Below are positions 36,441 through 46,201 of a stretch of 64,000 nucleotides of DNA, piece by piece. Source of the DNA: Lysinibacillus capsici (lineage in GTDB: Bacteria; Bacillota; Bacilli; Bacillales_A; Planococcaceae); assembly GCF_003367505.1 (NCBI RefSeq), contig NZ_PXXX01000019.1, forward strand, positions 194,816 through 258,815. Direction: 5' to 3'. The position numbers and the translations under genes were made by a program. How positions within the stretch are numbered: position 1 is the stretch's first letter; every line of letters begins with the position of its first letter. The notes under the pieces are model-generated. The model did no database searches. It was not told the origin of the DNA and saw only the letters and a program-made list of their open reading frames with translations.

Positions 36441-38130
36441 AGAATTGTATGATTTATGGCGTCAAAAAGCGAATAGTAACTATCAAGACGAACTGCTAGA
36501 AATTGCTAATAATAAGCAAGCGATAGAAGATCATTTCTATCAGTTAGTTCCTTTCGGTACGGGTGGAATGCGTGGGAAGTTAGGTGCCGGCACGAATCGT
36601 ATTAATGTACATACCATTCGTTTAATAGCAGAAGGATTAGCTCGTCAAATTGAATGTCAGGGAGAATCGGCGAAAAAGAGTGGTGTCGTTATTGCCTATG
36701 ATACACGGCATTTTTCTCAGGAGTTTGCTTATGAAACAGCAGGAGTTTTGGCTGCACATGGTATACAAAGCTATGTATTTAGTGAAAGTAGACCAACCCC
36801 TGAATTAAGTTTTGCTATTAGATATTTATCGGCTTATGCAGGAGTAGTTATTACAGCAAGTCATAATCCTAAAGAGTATAATGGTTTTAAAGTATATGGA
36901 CAAGATGGAGCACAGTTAACCCCTCAATTTGCTGATGAAATTTCTGAACATATGAAAAGTGTAGAAGATATTTTTAAAATTCATTCCCTAGCAAAAGACG
37001 AATTATTTACATCGGGTTATTGCATTGAAATGTTAGCAAAATTGGATGATGCGTATAATGCAGCTCTAAAAAAACTTGTTCAAGGTAATGGTAAAAAGGA
37101 TATAAACATTGTCTACACACCCTTACATGGAGCAGGTCTTGTGCCGACAAAGCGTGCTTTAAAAGAGGCAGGTTTTACAAATGTAAATATTGTTAACGAA
37201 CAAACTATCCAAGATGGTGACTTTCCGACAGTGTTGTATCCAAATCCTGAGGATGCTTTTGCTTTTGAAATGGGTATTGCTTTAGGAAAGAAGGTTGGTG
37301 CTGAATTAATACTAACTACAGATCCAGATGCTGATCGTCTTGGTGTAGCATTATATAATGGAGAACATTATCAGCTTCTATCAGGGAATCAGCTTGGAGC
37401 CCTGTTACTAAACTATATACTTTCTACAAAGCAACGGGCAGGAACTTTACCCTTGAATGGAGCAATGTTAAAAACTATTGTAACCTCTGAGTTAGGAACA
37501 GCAATTGCCGATAGTTTTAACATACAAACTATAAATACACTTACAGGTTTTAAGTATATTGCTGAGAAAATCGAAGAATTTGAAACAACTGGTGAGTATT
37601 CATTTTTATTTGGCTATGAAGAAAGCTATGGATATCTAGCAGGTAGCTTTGTAAGGGATAAAGATGCAGTACAAATTGCGCTTTTAACTGCAGAAATGGC
37701 TTTTTATTATAAAGAGCAAAATCTATCACTTTTAGATGTGCTGAACGCCCTCTACCAGCAACATGGATACTATCAAGAAAAATTGTTGTCATTTACATAT
37801 GAGGGGATGGAGGGGCAGAAACGAATAATCAATATTATGGAGCACCTTAGAAACAAAAAACCTGTTGAAATAGCTGAAATCAAGGTTGTAGCTAAAGAAG
37901 ATTATAAAATTGGTTTTACATATCTTGCAAATGGTGAAAAACATGCATTAACTTTACCGAAAACAGATGTTCTCAAATTTAGATTAAAAGATGATTCATG
38001 GATTTGTATTCGACCTTCTGGAACAGAACCTAAATGTAAAATTTATATAGGTGTTAAAAAGGAAAGTAAAAAAGAGGCAGATAAAACTCTAGCTAAGATT
38101 GAAGATTATATACATGAACTAATTAAATAA
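36433..38130 (+). CDS. Phosphosugar mutase (phosphoglucomutase/phosphomannomutase)
   Basis: This 565-residue alpha-D-phosphohexomutase interconverts sugar-1-P and sugar-6-P. It has the N-terminal PFGTGGMRGKLGAGTNRIN, the phosphoserine loop VVITASHNPKEYNGFK near residue 140, the metal site TTDPDADRLGVA, sugar-binding GYEESYGYL and the phosphate-binding IRPSGTEPKCKIYI. Size and motifs match PgcA-type enzymes of Bacillus. GTG start overlaps the pgi stop. It can feed both galU (Glc-1-P) and manC (Man-1-P). Confidence 0.93.
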   Translation: MHRELYDLWRQKANSNYQDELLEIANNKQAIEDHFYQLVPFGTGGMRGKLGAGTNRINVHTIRLIAEGLARQIECQGESAKKSGVVIAYDTRHFSQEFAYETAGVLAAHGIQSYVFSESRPTPELSFAIRYLSAYAGVVITASHNPKEYNGFKVYGQDGAQLTPQFADEISEHMKSVEDIFKIHSLAKDELFTSGYCIEMLAKLDDAYNAALKKLVQGNGKKDINIVYTPLHGAGLVPTKRALKEAGFTNVNIVNEQTIQDGDFPTVLYPNPEDAFAFEMGIALGKKVGAELILTTDPDADRLGVALYNGEHYQLLSGNQLGALLLNYILSTKQRAGTLPLNGAMLKTIVTSELGTAIADSFNIQTINTLTGFKYIAEKIEEFETTGEYSFLFGYEESYGYLAGSFVRDKDAVQIALLTAEMAFYYKEQNLSLLDVLNALYQQHGYYQEKLLSFTYEGMEGQKRIINIMEHLRNKKPVEIAEIKVVAKEDYKIGFTYLANGEKHALTLPKTDVLKFRLKDDSWICIRPSGTEPKCKIYIGVKKESKKEADKTLAKIEDYIHELIK

Positions 38131-38138
38131 TTGATTTG

Positions 38139-38176
38139 AACCTCCAAAGTCTATTTTATAAAGATTAGGAGGTTTT
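38139..38176 (+). terminator. Terminator at the end of the sugar island
   Basis: Stem 38139-38145 pairs with 38168-38174 across a 22-base loop and is followed by T residues. It separates the mutase gene from the flagellar genes. Confidence 0.6.
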
Positions 38177-38220
38177 ATTATTCTTAAAAAGACTGAAACT
38201 GATTGTTTGTCAAAAAACGT

Positions 38221-38247
38221 GAAACAATTCAAAATACTTCCGATAAT
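38221..38247 (+). promoter_or_regulatory. Sigma-D-type flagellar promoter upstream of flaG
   Basis: GAAA (38221-38224), a 15-base spacer and CCGATAAT (38240-38247) match the Bacillus sigma-D pattern TAAA-N15-GCCGATAT well. It sits 39 bases before the flaG start, as expected for a late flagellar operon. Confidence 0.7.
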
Positions 38248-38285
38248 AATGGTAAGCAATTGAAAAGTTTGGGAGGTTGAGTTAC

Positions 38286-38669
38286 ATGCGTATTGTATCG
38301 CAAGGACAGTCAATTGATACGATTACTGCACCAACTAATACAAGAGCTATGAATGCTCAGGAAAATATAACACCTATTGTTTCAGACGCAAACTCTAAAC
38401 CGGTGATAGAAAAAGCAACAGCAGTAGAGGAAGATCAAGAAATTTCAAAGGATAAACTACAACAGGCAGTTGATGTTGTAAATGAATTTTTGGAAATTAA
38501 TAACAGTTCCTCTAAATTTATTTATCATGAGGGATTAGAACGTTATTATGTAACAATCGTAAATCGTGATACCGAAGAAGTACTAAAAGAAATTCCGCCA
38601 AAAAAATTATTAGATGCATTTTATGAGATGAAAAAAATGGTAGGAATGATTGTAGACGAAAAAATATAA
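38286..38669 (+). CDS. flaG: FlaG-family flagellar protein
   Basis: This 127-residue protein is of the FlaG/YvyC family, found next to fliD in flagellated Firmicutes and thought to influence filament length. The C-terminal half (LQQAVDVVNEFLEINNSS, then YYVTIVNRDTEEVLKEIPPKKLLDAFYEM with natural variation) is the conserved FlaG domain; the N-terminal half is low in structure. ATG at 38286 is chosen because GGGAGG (38271-38276) would be too close to the TTG at 38277. It is first in the flaG-fliD-fliT operon. Confidence 0.9.
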   Translation: MRIVSQGQSIDTITAPTNTRAMNAQENITPIVSDANSKPVIEKATAVEEDQEISKDKLQQAVDVVNEFLEINNSSSKFIYHEGLERYYVTIVNRDTEEVLKEIPPKKLLDAFYEMKKMVGMIVDEKI

Positions 38670-38691
38670 AGGAAAAATAGGAGGATGAAAC

Positions 38692-41019
38692 ATGGTTTCA
38701 AGAATTGGTGGATTAGCCTCAGGGATGGATATTGACAGTATAGTTGAGAAATTGATGCAAGCAGAAAGAATGCCGTTGAATAAAGCATTTCAAAGAAAAC
38801 AAACATTAGAATGGCAACGTGACGCATATCGAAATGTGAATGTAGCTACACAGAAACTCAATAAATTTTTAGAGGAAAAGATGTGGTTACAGAGTCAAAT
38901 GATGAAAAAAACTGCTACATCTTCTAATGAAAACCTAGCAACTGTTAAAGCTACAAATACAGCGACAGGTTCTCTCAATATTGAAAGTGTTTCCCAATTA
39001 GCCACTGCAACTCAGCTGATTGGTGAGCAAAAAGGATATACAGGTACAACAAAATTATCAGCTTTGGTGGGGGAATCTGTTAAGTCAATAGAGCTAAAAT
39101 CAATCGATAAGAACGGTAATTTAGCAGAAAAGGCAACTACAATTACTTTTGACCCATCGAAAGATACAATTAATGATTTAGTGAAAAAAATCAATCAGAG
39201 CAATGCTGGGGTTACAGCATTATTTGAAAATGGACAACTTTCATTAACTGCAAATAATACAGGTAGTGTAAAAAGTGGTAGCGGGGAGATTGTCTTTGGA
39301 CAAGGAAAAGAACTATTTGATGCATTAGGGATGGATAAAGCAACTCTTATATCTGGTAAAAATGCGATTCTAAAAGTTAATGGTATTTCGATGGAGCGTT
39401 CATCAAATACAATTACGATTTCTGGCTATGAGGTCTCACTTAAGTCAACATTCAATGCTAAAGCAGGAGCAGCTGATCGTGTAGCAGCAACACTTATAGA
39501 ATTGAATAATGCGAAAGATGCACAGCCAATTTTAGAAGCTGATAGAGATAAAAAGCTTGGAGAATACAATACTTATTATAATGATACGTATAAAATAGAG
39601 CACGAGCGTATTTTTGGGAAAAATAATTTAACAGTAGATCAACAAGGGAAATTTGATAAGTTTTCAGATGTAGGTAAGGTTGCTCTCCTAAATTCTACTG
39701 ATTTGAATGATTTACAATCTTTGAGCATCGATTATACAGATGCAGACAGTATTAAAACATCGATTAACAATTCAAGCTTAACAGATGAACAAAAGGCAAA
39801 ACTATTAAGACTATCTGCAGATGATTTAAAATCTTTACAAAGTACAGATGGAGGGGCATTACTCGACCGAGCACATCAAATAGATTTTGAAAACTCCTAT
39901 AAATCTTTAGATAAGACTTTTTTGAGTAACCTGTCTGCAGACGATATAGCATTTTTATCTGAAATCAAAGGTAAGGATAATAGTGAAATAGATCAAATTT
40001 TAGCAGGAAAAGATGATGCTATTAAGAAAAAATTCGAAAAGATGGATAGAGTTGATTTAGCCCGTTTAGCGGATTTAAGTGGATCCTTAGAAGATTTTAA
40101 ACAATTTAGTGTAGTTGAGAAAACTAATAATGAGAATCTAGCAGCATATAAAACAGCAGAAAATGATGTTCAGTCTGGTCTGAAACGTATTGCGGAGGCT
40201 CAAAAATCTTATGATAATGCAAAGGCTGCAGAGAGTAGCACAGCAGGTGATACTTCTCCTACTGTAGCTCCAGTTAATTTAACCTCTACTACTGATACTA
40301 AAAGCATAAAAGATAGTATTCAAGAGTTTGTAAAAACTTATAATGAAATGCTGGATACGCTGAATGGTCTATTAAAAGAGAAGAAATATCGTGATTATCC
40401 ACCATTGACAAAAGAACAACGTGAAGATATGTCTGAAAGCGAGCAAAAGTTGTGGGATGAAAAAGCTAAAAGCGGTTTATTACGTAGCGATTCTTTAATT
40501 CGCGATGGTTTAGCGAAGATGCGCTCGCAATTCGTATCGTCTGTCAAAGGATTGGGTGATGATACAATTGATTCTTTAGCTGAAATTGGGATTACAACAT
40601 CTAAGATACTATCAGATGGTGGAAAGCTAGTAATAGATGACAAGAAACTTGATGCAGCATTGGAAAAAGATCCTGATCAAGTTATTCAAATGTTTACTAA
40701 TCAAGGCAGCGTTACTACCATAACTGATGAAAAAGGTAGAAAAGTAACTCAAGATTCACGGGGGATTACGAAACGTCTAAGAGATGAAATAGATGCTTTA
40801 ACTAAAAGCATTGAGAAGAAGGCTGGTAAGGAAGGCAAAACAGATCAAACTTATAGTTTAGGTAAATTAATTATAGAGTCTGATGATCGTATTTCTAAAT
40901 TACAAGCTAAACTAGTAGATATTGAAGCACGATATTGGAAACAATTCACAGCCATGGAACAAGCCATTAATAAAGCAAATCAGCAGTCAGGCATGTTCAT
41001 GCAAGGTGGAGGCTTCTAA
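38692..41019 (+). CDS. fliD: Flagellar filament capping protein FliD, with large central insertion
   Basis: This 775-residue filament cap protein forms a pentamer or hexamer at the filament tip and guides flagellin folding. The N-terminal domain begins RIGGLASGMDIDSIVEKLM. The C-terminal domain contains TYNEMLDTLNGLLKEKKYRDYPPLTKEQ and GITTSKILSDGGKLVIDDKKL. B. subtilis FliD has ~500 residues; the extra ~255 residues (about 275-530) are Asp/Lys/Leu-rich helices with repeats of an LSADDLKSL type. RBS is AGGAGG. It is likely surface-exposed at the filament tip. Confidence 0.93.
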   Translation: MVSRIGGLASGMDIDSIVEKLMQAERMPLNKAFQRKQTLEWQRDAYRNVNVATQKLNKFLEEKMWLQSQMMKKTATSSNENLATVKATNTATGSLNIESVSQLATATQLIGEQKGYTGTTKLSALVGESVKSIELKSIDKNGNLAEKATTITFDPSKDTINDLVKKINQSNAGVTALFENGQLSLTANNTGSVKSGSGEIVFGQGKELFDALGMDKATLISGKNAILKVNGISMERSSNTITISGYEVSLKSTFNAKAGAADRVAATLIELNNAKDAQPILEADRDKKLGEYNTYYNDTYKIEHERIFGKNNLTVDQQGKFDKFSDVGKVALLNSTDLNDLQSLSIDYTDADSIKTSINNSSLTDEQKAKLLRLSADDLKSLQSTDGGALLDRAHQIDFENSYKSLDKTFLSNLSADDIAFLSEIKGKDNSEIDQILAGKDDAIKKKFEKMDRVDLARLADLSGSLEDFKQFSVVEKTNNENLAAYKTAENDVQSGLKRIAEAQKSYDNAKAAESSTAGDTSPTVAPVNLTSTTDTKSIKDSIQEFVKTYNEMLDTLNGLLKEKKYRDYPPLTKEQREDMSESEQKLWDEKAKSGLLRSDSLIRDGLAKMRSQFVSSVKGLGDDTIDSLAEIGITTSKILSDGGKLVIDDKKLDAALEKDPDQVIQMFTNQGSVTTITDEKGRKVTQDSRGITKRLRDEIDALTKSIEKKAGKEGKTDQTYSLGKLIIESDDRISKLQAKLVDIEARYWKQFTAMEQAINKANQQSGMFMQGGGF

Positions 41020-41038
41020 TAAAGGTAGGTGAAATATT

Positions 41039-41398
41039 ATGCAGCAAATAGAACAACTATTGCAGACTTCAGCTAATTTATTTAAGCATTTAGGTAATAT
41101 TCCTAAAGGCGAAGAACGCGACGATTACATTATAGTAATCAACAACATGCTGGACAAGCGTGGTACGATTATGGAAAACTTAATGAAAGAAGGATTTCGT
41201 TTTGATAATCAAAATCGTATTCATCGAACATTGCTAGAATTAGATAATGGTATAAAAGAACGATTGGCTGTTGTAATGAATACCGTCAAACAAGACATGG
41301 CGAACCTACAAAAAACGAAGAAAAGTGAACAGCAATATTATAATCCTTACTCGAATGTTCGCGTAATGGATGGCATGTATTATGACAAAAAAAATTAA
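41039..41398 (+). CDS. fliT: FliT-like flagellar export chaperone
   Basis: This 119-residue helical protein sits between fliD and fliS, the position of FliT-type chaperones that bind FliD before export. It begins MQQIEQLLQTSANLFKHLGN, is mostly amphipathic helix up to ~residue 95, and ends with a Tyr-rich tail (YYNPYSNVRVMDGMYYD). In B. subtilis the order is fliD-fliS-fliT; here this gene precedes fliS. Sequence similarity in the family is weak, so assignment leans on position and size. Confidence 0.7.
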   Translation: MQQIEQLLQTSANLFKHLGNIPKGEERDDYIIVINNMLDKRGTIMENLMKEGFRFDNQNRIHRTLLELDNGIKERLAVVMNTVKQDMANLQKTKKSEQQYYNPYSNVRVMDGMYYDKKN

Positions 41399-41401
41399 TA
41401 G

Positions 41402-41449
41402 TTTATCTTCATTCATCGTGCTGGAAGTTGCTAGCTGAATGAAGATAAA
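41402..41449. repeat. Long perfect inverted repeat between fliT and fliS
   Basis: A perfect 14-bp inverted repeat (41402-41415 with 41436-41449) flanks a 20-base loop. No T run follows on the + strand, so it is not a standard terminator. It may act as an mRNA stability structure or protein site. Confidence 0.8.
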
Positions 41450-41600
41450 GCATTGGCAGATGTCATCCGATTTTAAAAGGAGTGAATTGTGATCATACAA
41501 TTCAAAATCCAGACAAATTTACGCTGAGACGTAAATAGCTTTTCTTCGGAAAATGGTTTAAACTAGTAAATAAGTAACCTTTCAAAGGAGTTGTCCTTTA

Positions 41601-42011
41601 TTGGCAGCAAATTTAACAGCACAAAACGCGTATAAACAAAATAGTGTGACTACAGCTTCACCTGGCGAATTGACATTAATGCTTTATAATGGATGCTTAA
41701 AATTCTTGCATAAGGCGAAACAAGCTATCCAAGATAAAAATATTCAAGAGAAAAATACAAACATTCAAAAAGCTCAGGCGATTATTAGTGAACTGATGTC
41801 TACACTCAATATGGATATTGAGATTTCGAAACAAATGCTACCTCTTTATGAATATATGAATCATCGTTTAGTAGAAGCCAACATTCAAAATGATGTAGCC
41901 ATTATTGAGGAAGTGGAAGGATTGGTGACGGAATTTCGCGATACGTGGAAGGAAGTAATTCGCATTAATCGACAACAGCAATTTGGTCAGGGAAACAGCG
42001 GACAAATTTAG
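41601..42011 (+). CDS. fliS: Flagellin export chaperone FliS
   Basis: This 136-residue four-helix chaperone binds the C-terminus of flagellin in the cytoplasm and delivers it to the export gate. Motifs are AYKQNSVTTASPGELTLMLY and GCLKFLHKAKQAI near the N-terminus and LVEANIQNDVAIIEEVEGLV, all typical of FliS. TTG start at 41601 lies ten bases after AAAGGAG. A terminator follows. The gap to fliT (about 200 bases) suggests possible separate transcription. Confidence 0.95.
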   Translation: MAANLTAQNAYKQNSVTTASPGELTLMLYNGCLKFLHKAKQAIQDKNIQEKNTNIQKAQAIISELMSTLNMDIEISKQMLPLYEYMNHRLVEANIQNDVAIIEEVEGLVTEFRDTWKEVIRINRQQQFGQGNSGQI

Positions 42012-42019
42012 ACACAATT

Positions 42020-42050
42020 AGAGACCATCGAAAGAGATGGTCTCTTTTTT
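42020..42050 (+). terminator. Terminator of the flagellar operon
   Basis: A perfect 10-bp stem (42020-42029 with 42036-42045) with a 6-base loop is followed by a T run directly after fliS. Confidence 0.93.
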
Positions 42051-42192
42051 GTTAAACCGTTATTATCATGAAATAGTCATAAATTAGGCTATTCAACGGT
42101 AAAATATGTTACTTATTCCCTGTGGCTGTTAGTTGGGCATCATGGCATAATCAAAGCAATAAACATGTTTAAAAGAGTACTGGGGTGGGAAT

Positions 42193-42576
42193 ATGATTTT
42201 TAAGCGTCAAGAAGGTTTCCGATTTAAATTTAAGGAGCCTATTCAAATAACTTTTGCTATTTATGAGAATGGAAAGGTCAATCATGGACAAACGGCTATG
42301 GCTGACTTGTTGGATATTAGCCCACGTGGATTGAAGATGTTTACGGAGGTGGATTTAGGTATAAACCCTCCTCCATTAGATATCCATTTTGTGCTTGATA
42401 CACAAGAAGTTCGCGCTTATGGGGAAGTGATTTGGAGTCGTCCATTTGGGAGCGGCAAGCAATATGGCATCTATTTCAATAATCAAGGACCCGTGGAAGA
42501 TTTGATTGTTGAAGAACTAAAGCTTCGACGAAAAAAGGAAGCAGCAGAAGCGAAAAAACAAAATAATAATTTATAA
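42193..42576 (+). CDS. PilZ-domain protein (candidate c-di-GMP receptor)
   Basis: This 127-residue protein is almost entirely one PilZ domain. The N-terminal RQEGFRF supplies the Rxxx(x)R motif and DLLDISPRGLKM the (D/N)xSxxG motif that bind cyclic di-GMP. The rest is beta-barrel (GEVIWSRPFGSGKQYGIYF) plus a Lys/Ala-rich tail. It stands alone between fliS and hpf with its own GGGGTGGG ribosome site. Being next to flagellar genes, it may couple c-di-GMP to motility, as other PilZ proteins do; this is inference. Confidence 0.85.
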   Translation: MIFKRQEGFRFKFKEPIQITFAIYENGKVNHGQTAMADLLDISPRGLKMFTEVDLGINPPPLDIHFVLDTQEVRAYGEVIWSRPFGSGKQYGIYFNNQGPVEDLIVEELKLRRKKEAAEAKKQNNNL

Positions 42577-42604
42577 AAATTTTTGTAAAAAAAAGAATGA
42601 TTTT

Positions 42605-42634
42605 AGAGGAATTTCACACACTTGTGTAGAAATA
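42605..42634 (+). promoter_or_regulatory. Candidate sigma-H-type promoter upstream of hpf
   Basis: AGAGGAATT (42605-42613), 12 bases, then GTAGAAATA match the sigma-H pattern RnAGGAWWW-N12-RnnGAATWW with one mismatch. The hpf homologue of B. subtilis is known to be driven by stress and stationary-phase sigma factors. Confidence 0.4.
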
Positions 42635-42666
42635 GATAGTATAGCAGTTATAAAGGAGGAGTTTAC

Positions 42667-43218
42667 ATGTTAAACTTTAACATTCGTGGTGAAAATATTG
42701 AGGTAACTCCAGCTATTCGAGAGTATGTTGAGAACAAAATCGATAAAGTTGAACGCTATTTTAACGAAGATGTTAATGCCAACGCTAATGTCAATTTAAA
42801 GGTTTACAATGACAAACAAACTAAAGTGGAAGTTACTATTCCAATGAAGAATCTAACTCTTCGTGCTGAAGAGCGTCATAATGATATGTATGCTGCTGTT
42901 GATCTAATTGTTGATAAATTAGAGCGTCAGATCCGCAAGCATAAAACAAAAGTAAACCGTAAATTCCGCGAGCGTGAAGGTGCAGGCCTTTATTTTGCTA
43001 CTACTCAAGCAGCCGCTGATGCTGTGTCAGAGGAAGAAGAGTACTCAATTGTTCGTACAAAGCAATTTGATTTAAAACCTATGGATCAAGAAGAGGCAGT
43101 TCTACAAATGAATATGCTTGGACATGATTTCTATGTCTTTACAGATGCTGAATCGAACGGCACAAATATTGTATATAAACGTAAAGATGGAAAATATGGC
43201 TTAATTGAAACAACTTAA
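42667..43218 (+). CDS. hpf: Long-form ribosome hibernation promoting factor
   Basis: This 183-residue long HPF pairs 70S ribosomes into inactive 100S dimers in stationary phase or stress. The N-terminal domain (NIRGENIEVTPAIREYVENK, then ERQIRKHKTKVNRKF) binds the 30S decoding site. A linker follows, and the C-terminal ~55 residues (IVRTKQFDLKPMDQEEAVLQ, LGHDFYVFTDAE) form the dimerisation domain. It sits between fliS and secA as in Bacillus. AAGGAGGAG ribosome site indicates strong translation; a terminator follows. Confidence 0.96.
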   Translation: MLNFNIRGENIEVTPAIREYVENKIDKVERYFNEDVNANANVNLKVYNDKQTKVEVTIPMKNLTLRAEERHNDMYAAVDLIVDKLERQIRKHKTKVNRKFREREGAGLYFATTQAAADAVSEEEEYSIVRTKQFDLKPMDQEEAVLQMNMLGHDFYVFTDAESNGTNIVYKRKDGKYGLIETT

Positions 43219-43233
43219 AACTTCATGATGACG

Positions 43234-43264
43234 AAGGCTCTCGCGATGGCGAGGGCCTTTTTTT
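43234..43264 (+). terminator. Terminator of hpf
   Basis: An 11-bp stem (43234-43244 with 43249-43259) with GATG loop and a long T run, 16 bases after the hpf stop. Confidence 0.93.
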
Positions 43265-43362
43265 GGTATGACAATCATATGTAGCCGGGGTGACAGTTTG
43301 CATGAAACTGTTACACAATGGTAAAATGAAAGTTGAATCTATATAGGAAGTGAAAAACATTC

Positions 43363-45873
43363 ATGGCAAACCTATTAAATAAATTATTTGATTTCAATAA
43401 ACGTGAGCTAAAAAAATTAGAAAAAATCGCTGACCAAGTTGAGAGATTCGCTTCTCAAATGGAACAGCTTTCAGATGATCAACTACAAGCGAAAACAGAT
43501 GAATTTAAAAAGCGCTATGCTGAGGGTGAGCATTTAGAGTCGATTCGTGCCGAAGCGTTTGCTGTTTGTCGAGAAGCGGCAAAACGTGTATTAGAGATGT
43601 ACCCATTCCGCGTTCAAATCATGGGGGCAGCCGCTCTTGATGAGGGGAATATTGCGGAGATGAAAACCGGGGAAGGTAAAACTTTAACAGCGACAATGGC
43701 TGTTTATTTAAATGCGATCACTGGTAAAGGTGTACATGTTGTAACAGTCAACGAATACCTAGCGAGTCGTGATGCTGCTGAAATGGGACAACTTTATAAT
43801 TTCTTAGGCTTATCTGTTGGGCTTAATTTAAATAGCCTTTCAAAAGATGAAAAACGTACTGCTTATGAGGCAGATATTACGTATAGTACAAACAATGAGC
43901 TAGGATTTGACTACTTACGTGATAACATGGTGCTTTACAAAGAGGAACGTGTACAACGTCCATTGCACTATGCTGTCATTGATGAGGTGGACTCGATCTT
44001 AATTGATGAAGCTCGTACGCCATTAATTATTTCGGGTCAAGCTGGGAAATCAGCACAGCTTTATAAACAATCAAATGCGTTTGTACGTATGTTAAATGCA
44101 GAAACGGATTATACGTATGAAGAGTCCACAAAAGGTGTTACGTTAACAGATGCAGGTGTGGAAAAGGCAGAAAAAGCATTTGGCATCGATAATCTATTTG
44201 ATTTGACACATGTTCGTTTAAATCATGCGATCAATCAATCATTAAAGGCGCATGTAAGTATGCATAACGATGTCGATTATGTTGTGCAGGATGGCGAAAT
44301 TGTGATCGTTGATGGCTTTACTGGTCGTTTGATGAAGGGTCGTCGTTATTCTGATGGCTTACACCAAGCAATTGAAGCTAAAGAAGGCGTTGAGATTCAA
44401 AATGAATCGATGACTATGGCGACAATTACCTTCCAAAACTACTTCCGTATGTATCAAAAGCTTGCAGGGATGACAGGTACAGCGAAAACAGAGGAAGAGG
44501 AATTCCGTAATATTTACAATATGAATGTTGTCGCTATTCCGACGAATAAACCGATTGCTCGTGATGATCGTGCTGACTTGATTTTTGCAACGATGGAAGG
44601 GAAATATAAAGCAGTTGCTGCTGATATCGCAGAGCGTCATAGAGCTGGTCAACCTGTTCTTGTTGGTACAGTTGCTATTGAAACGTCTGAGATTATTTCT
44701 AAACTATTGGATAAACATAAAATTCCTCATAATGTATTAAATGCGAAAAATCATGAACGTGAAGCTGAAATCATTGCGAACGCTGGTACAAAGGGTGCAG
44801 TGACAATTGCAACAAACATGGCTGGACGTGGTACCGATATTAAACCTGGCGAAGGAGTACTCGAAATTGGCGGTTTAGCGGTAATCGGTACAGAGCGACA
44901 TGAATCACGTCGTATTGATAATCAGCTTCGTGGACGTTCTGGTCGTCAAGGGAATCCAGGGGTTACACAATTCTACCTATCCTTAGAGGATGATTTAATG
45001 CGTCGTTTTGGCTCTGATAATATGAAGTCGATGATGATGCGCTTAGGTATGGATGATTCCCAGCCATTGCAATCTAAAGTTGTGTCGAGAGCTGTAGAAT
45101 CAGCGCAGAAACGTGTCGAAGGTAATAACTTTGATGCGCGTAAACGCTTATTACAATATGACGATGTACTACGTCAGCAACGTGAGATTATTTATAAAGA
45201 GCGTTATGATGTACTAGAAACAGAAAATATGCGTGTGCTTGTTGAGTCTATGATTCAAGAAACAATCGATAATGTTGTTAGCCTGTATACTCAAGGTGAA
45301 CAGAAGGATTGGAACCTAAAGGCTATTGAAGACTTTGTAGCGGCTAATCTTTTAGAGGAAGGTCAACTTAAAGTATCTGATTTCCAAGGCAAGTCTGCTG
45401 AAGATATTAATCAGCTAATCTCTGATGCTGTTCATGTTCGTTATGATGAAAAAGAGGCAGAACTGACACCAGAGCGTATGCGTGAGTTTGAAAAGGTTAT
45501 TTTATTACGATCAATCGATACAAAATGGATTGATCATATTGATGCAATGGATCAACTACGTCAAGGTATCCATCTGCGTGCTTATGGTCAAAACGATCCA
45601 CTTCGTGAATATCAACAAGAAGGCTTTGCGATGTTTGAGGATATGGTAGCCTCTATTCGCGAGGATGTTGCGAAATATGCGATGAAAGCAGAAATCCGCA
45701 ATAATCTGGAGCGTGAAGAGGTGGCAAAGGGGCAGGCTGTTAATCCAAAAGAAGAAGGTGGCGCTGCGCCGAAAAAGCAACCAGTACGTAAAGCTGAAAA
45801 CATTGGCCGTAATGATTTATGTCCATGTGGTAGCGGCAAGAAATTTAAAAACTGTCATGGCACAGCTCTATAA
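43363..45873 (+). CDS. secA: Preprotein translocase ATPase SecA
   Basis: This 836-residue motor drives proteins through SecYEG. It has the Walker [14 protein letters not shown] near residue 101, the DEAD-like [30 protein letters not shown], the helical wing and scaffold regions, and a C-terminal zinc-binding tail [14 protein letters not shown]. Length and motifs match Bacillus SecA. It is a single gene between hpf and the first comK, followed by a hairpin terminator. Confidence 0.98.
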   Translation: MANLLNKLFDFNKRELKKLEKIADQVERFASQMEQLSDDQLQAKTDEFKKRYAEGEHLESIRAEAFAVCREAAKRVLEMYPFRVQIMGAAALDEGNIAEMKTGEGKTLTATMAVYLNAITGKGVHVVTVNEYLASRDAAEMGQLYNFLGLSVGLNLNSLSKDEKRTAYEADITYSTNNELGFDYLRDNMVLYKEERVQRPLHYAVIDEVDSILIDEARTPLIISGQAGKSAQLYKQSNAFVRMLNAETDYTYEESTKGVTLTDAGVEKAEKAFGIDNLFDLTHVRLNHAINQSLKAHVSMHNDVDYVVQDGEIVIVDGFTGRLMKGRRYSDGLHQAIEAKEGVEIQNESMTMATITFQNYFRMYQKLAGMTGTAKTEEEEFRNIYNMNVVAIPTNKPIARDDRADLIFATMEGKYKAVAADIAERHRAGQPVLVGTVAIETSEIISKLLDKHKIPHNVLNAKNHEREAEIIANAGTKGAVTIATNMAGRGTDIKPGEGVLEIGGLAVIGTERHESRRIDNQLRGRSGRQGNPGVTQFYLSLEDDLMRRFGSDNMKSMMMRLGMDDSQPLQSKVVSRAVESAQKRVEGNNFDARKRLLQYDDVLRQQREIIYKERYDVLETENMRVLVESMIQETIDNVVSLYTQGEQKDWNLKAIEDFVAANLLEEGQLKVSDFQGKSAEDINQLISDAVHVRYDEKEAELTPERMREFEKVILLRSIDTKWIDHIDAMDQLRQGIHLRAYGQNDPLREYQQEGFAMFEDMVASIREDVAKYAMKAEIRNNLEREEVAKGQAVNPKEEGGAAPKKQPVRKAENIGRNDLCPCGSGKKFKNCHGTAL

Positions 45874-45882
45874 TATCTAGGT

Positions 45883-45926
45883 GAAAAAATCATTTTAACT
45901 ACGTGTTGAAATGATTTTTTCTTTTT
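45883..45926 (+). terminator. Terminator of secA
   Basis: A perfect 13-bp stem (45883-45895 with 45909-45921) with a 13-base loop is followed by TTTTT. Confidence 0.9.
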
Positions 45927-45974
45927 AAAATTACTTAAAAATGAAGAAATTTTAGTATAAAAAGTCAGAATTTA

Positions 45975-46003
45975 TAGACAATTGAAAAATATGGGTATAC
46001 AAT
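45975..46003 (+). promoter_or_regulatory. Candidate promoter for comK1, with long leader
   Basis: TAGACA (45975-45980), a 17-base spacer and TACAAT (45998-46003) fit a sigma-A promoter. The leader of ~190 bases holds an inverted repeat (46009-46018 with 46040-46049) and an AAGGAGGAT at 46081-46089 with no usable start codon after it. This fills the gap between secA and comK1. Confidence 0.35.
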
Positions 46004-46201
46004 AGCTGTAATAATAGGTATATAGTACAAGTCATTTATCCTATTATTATCCTGAATTTTTGATGGTGATACTAAGTCTTAAGGAGGATCGGAATTTTCA
46101 AGCAATCTTACTCATTGAAAATAGCGGGAATGTACGCATATTTGTATATTCCTTTTTATTTTGACTGGAAGCAACATAAAATGTATAAAGGGGGACTATA
46201 G

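Noticed and set aside
41443..41475. Sigma-D-like promoter (TAAA ... CCGATTTT) before fliS
   Set aside because: The spacer is 17 bases, too long for the sigma-D pattern, and TAAA overlaps the inverted repeat.
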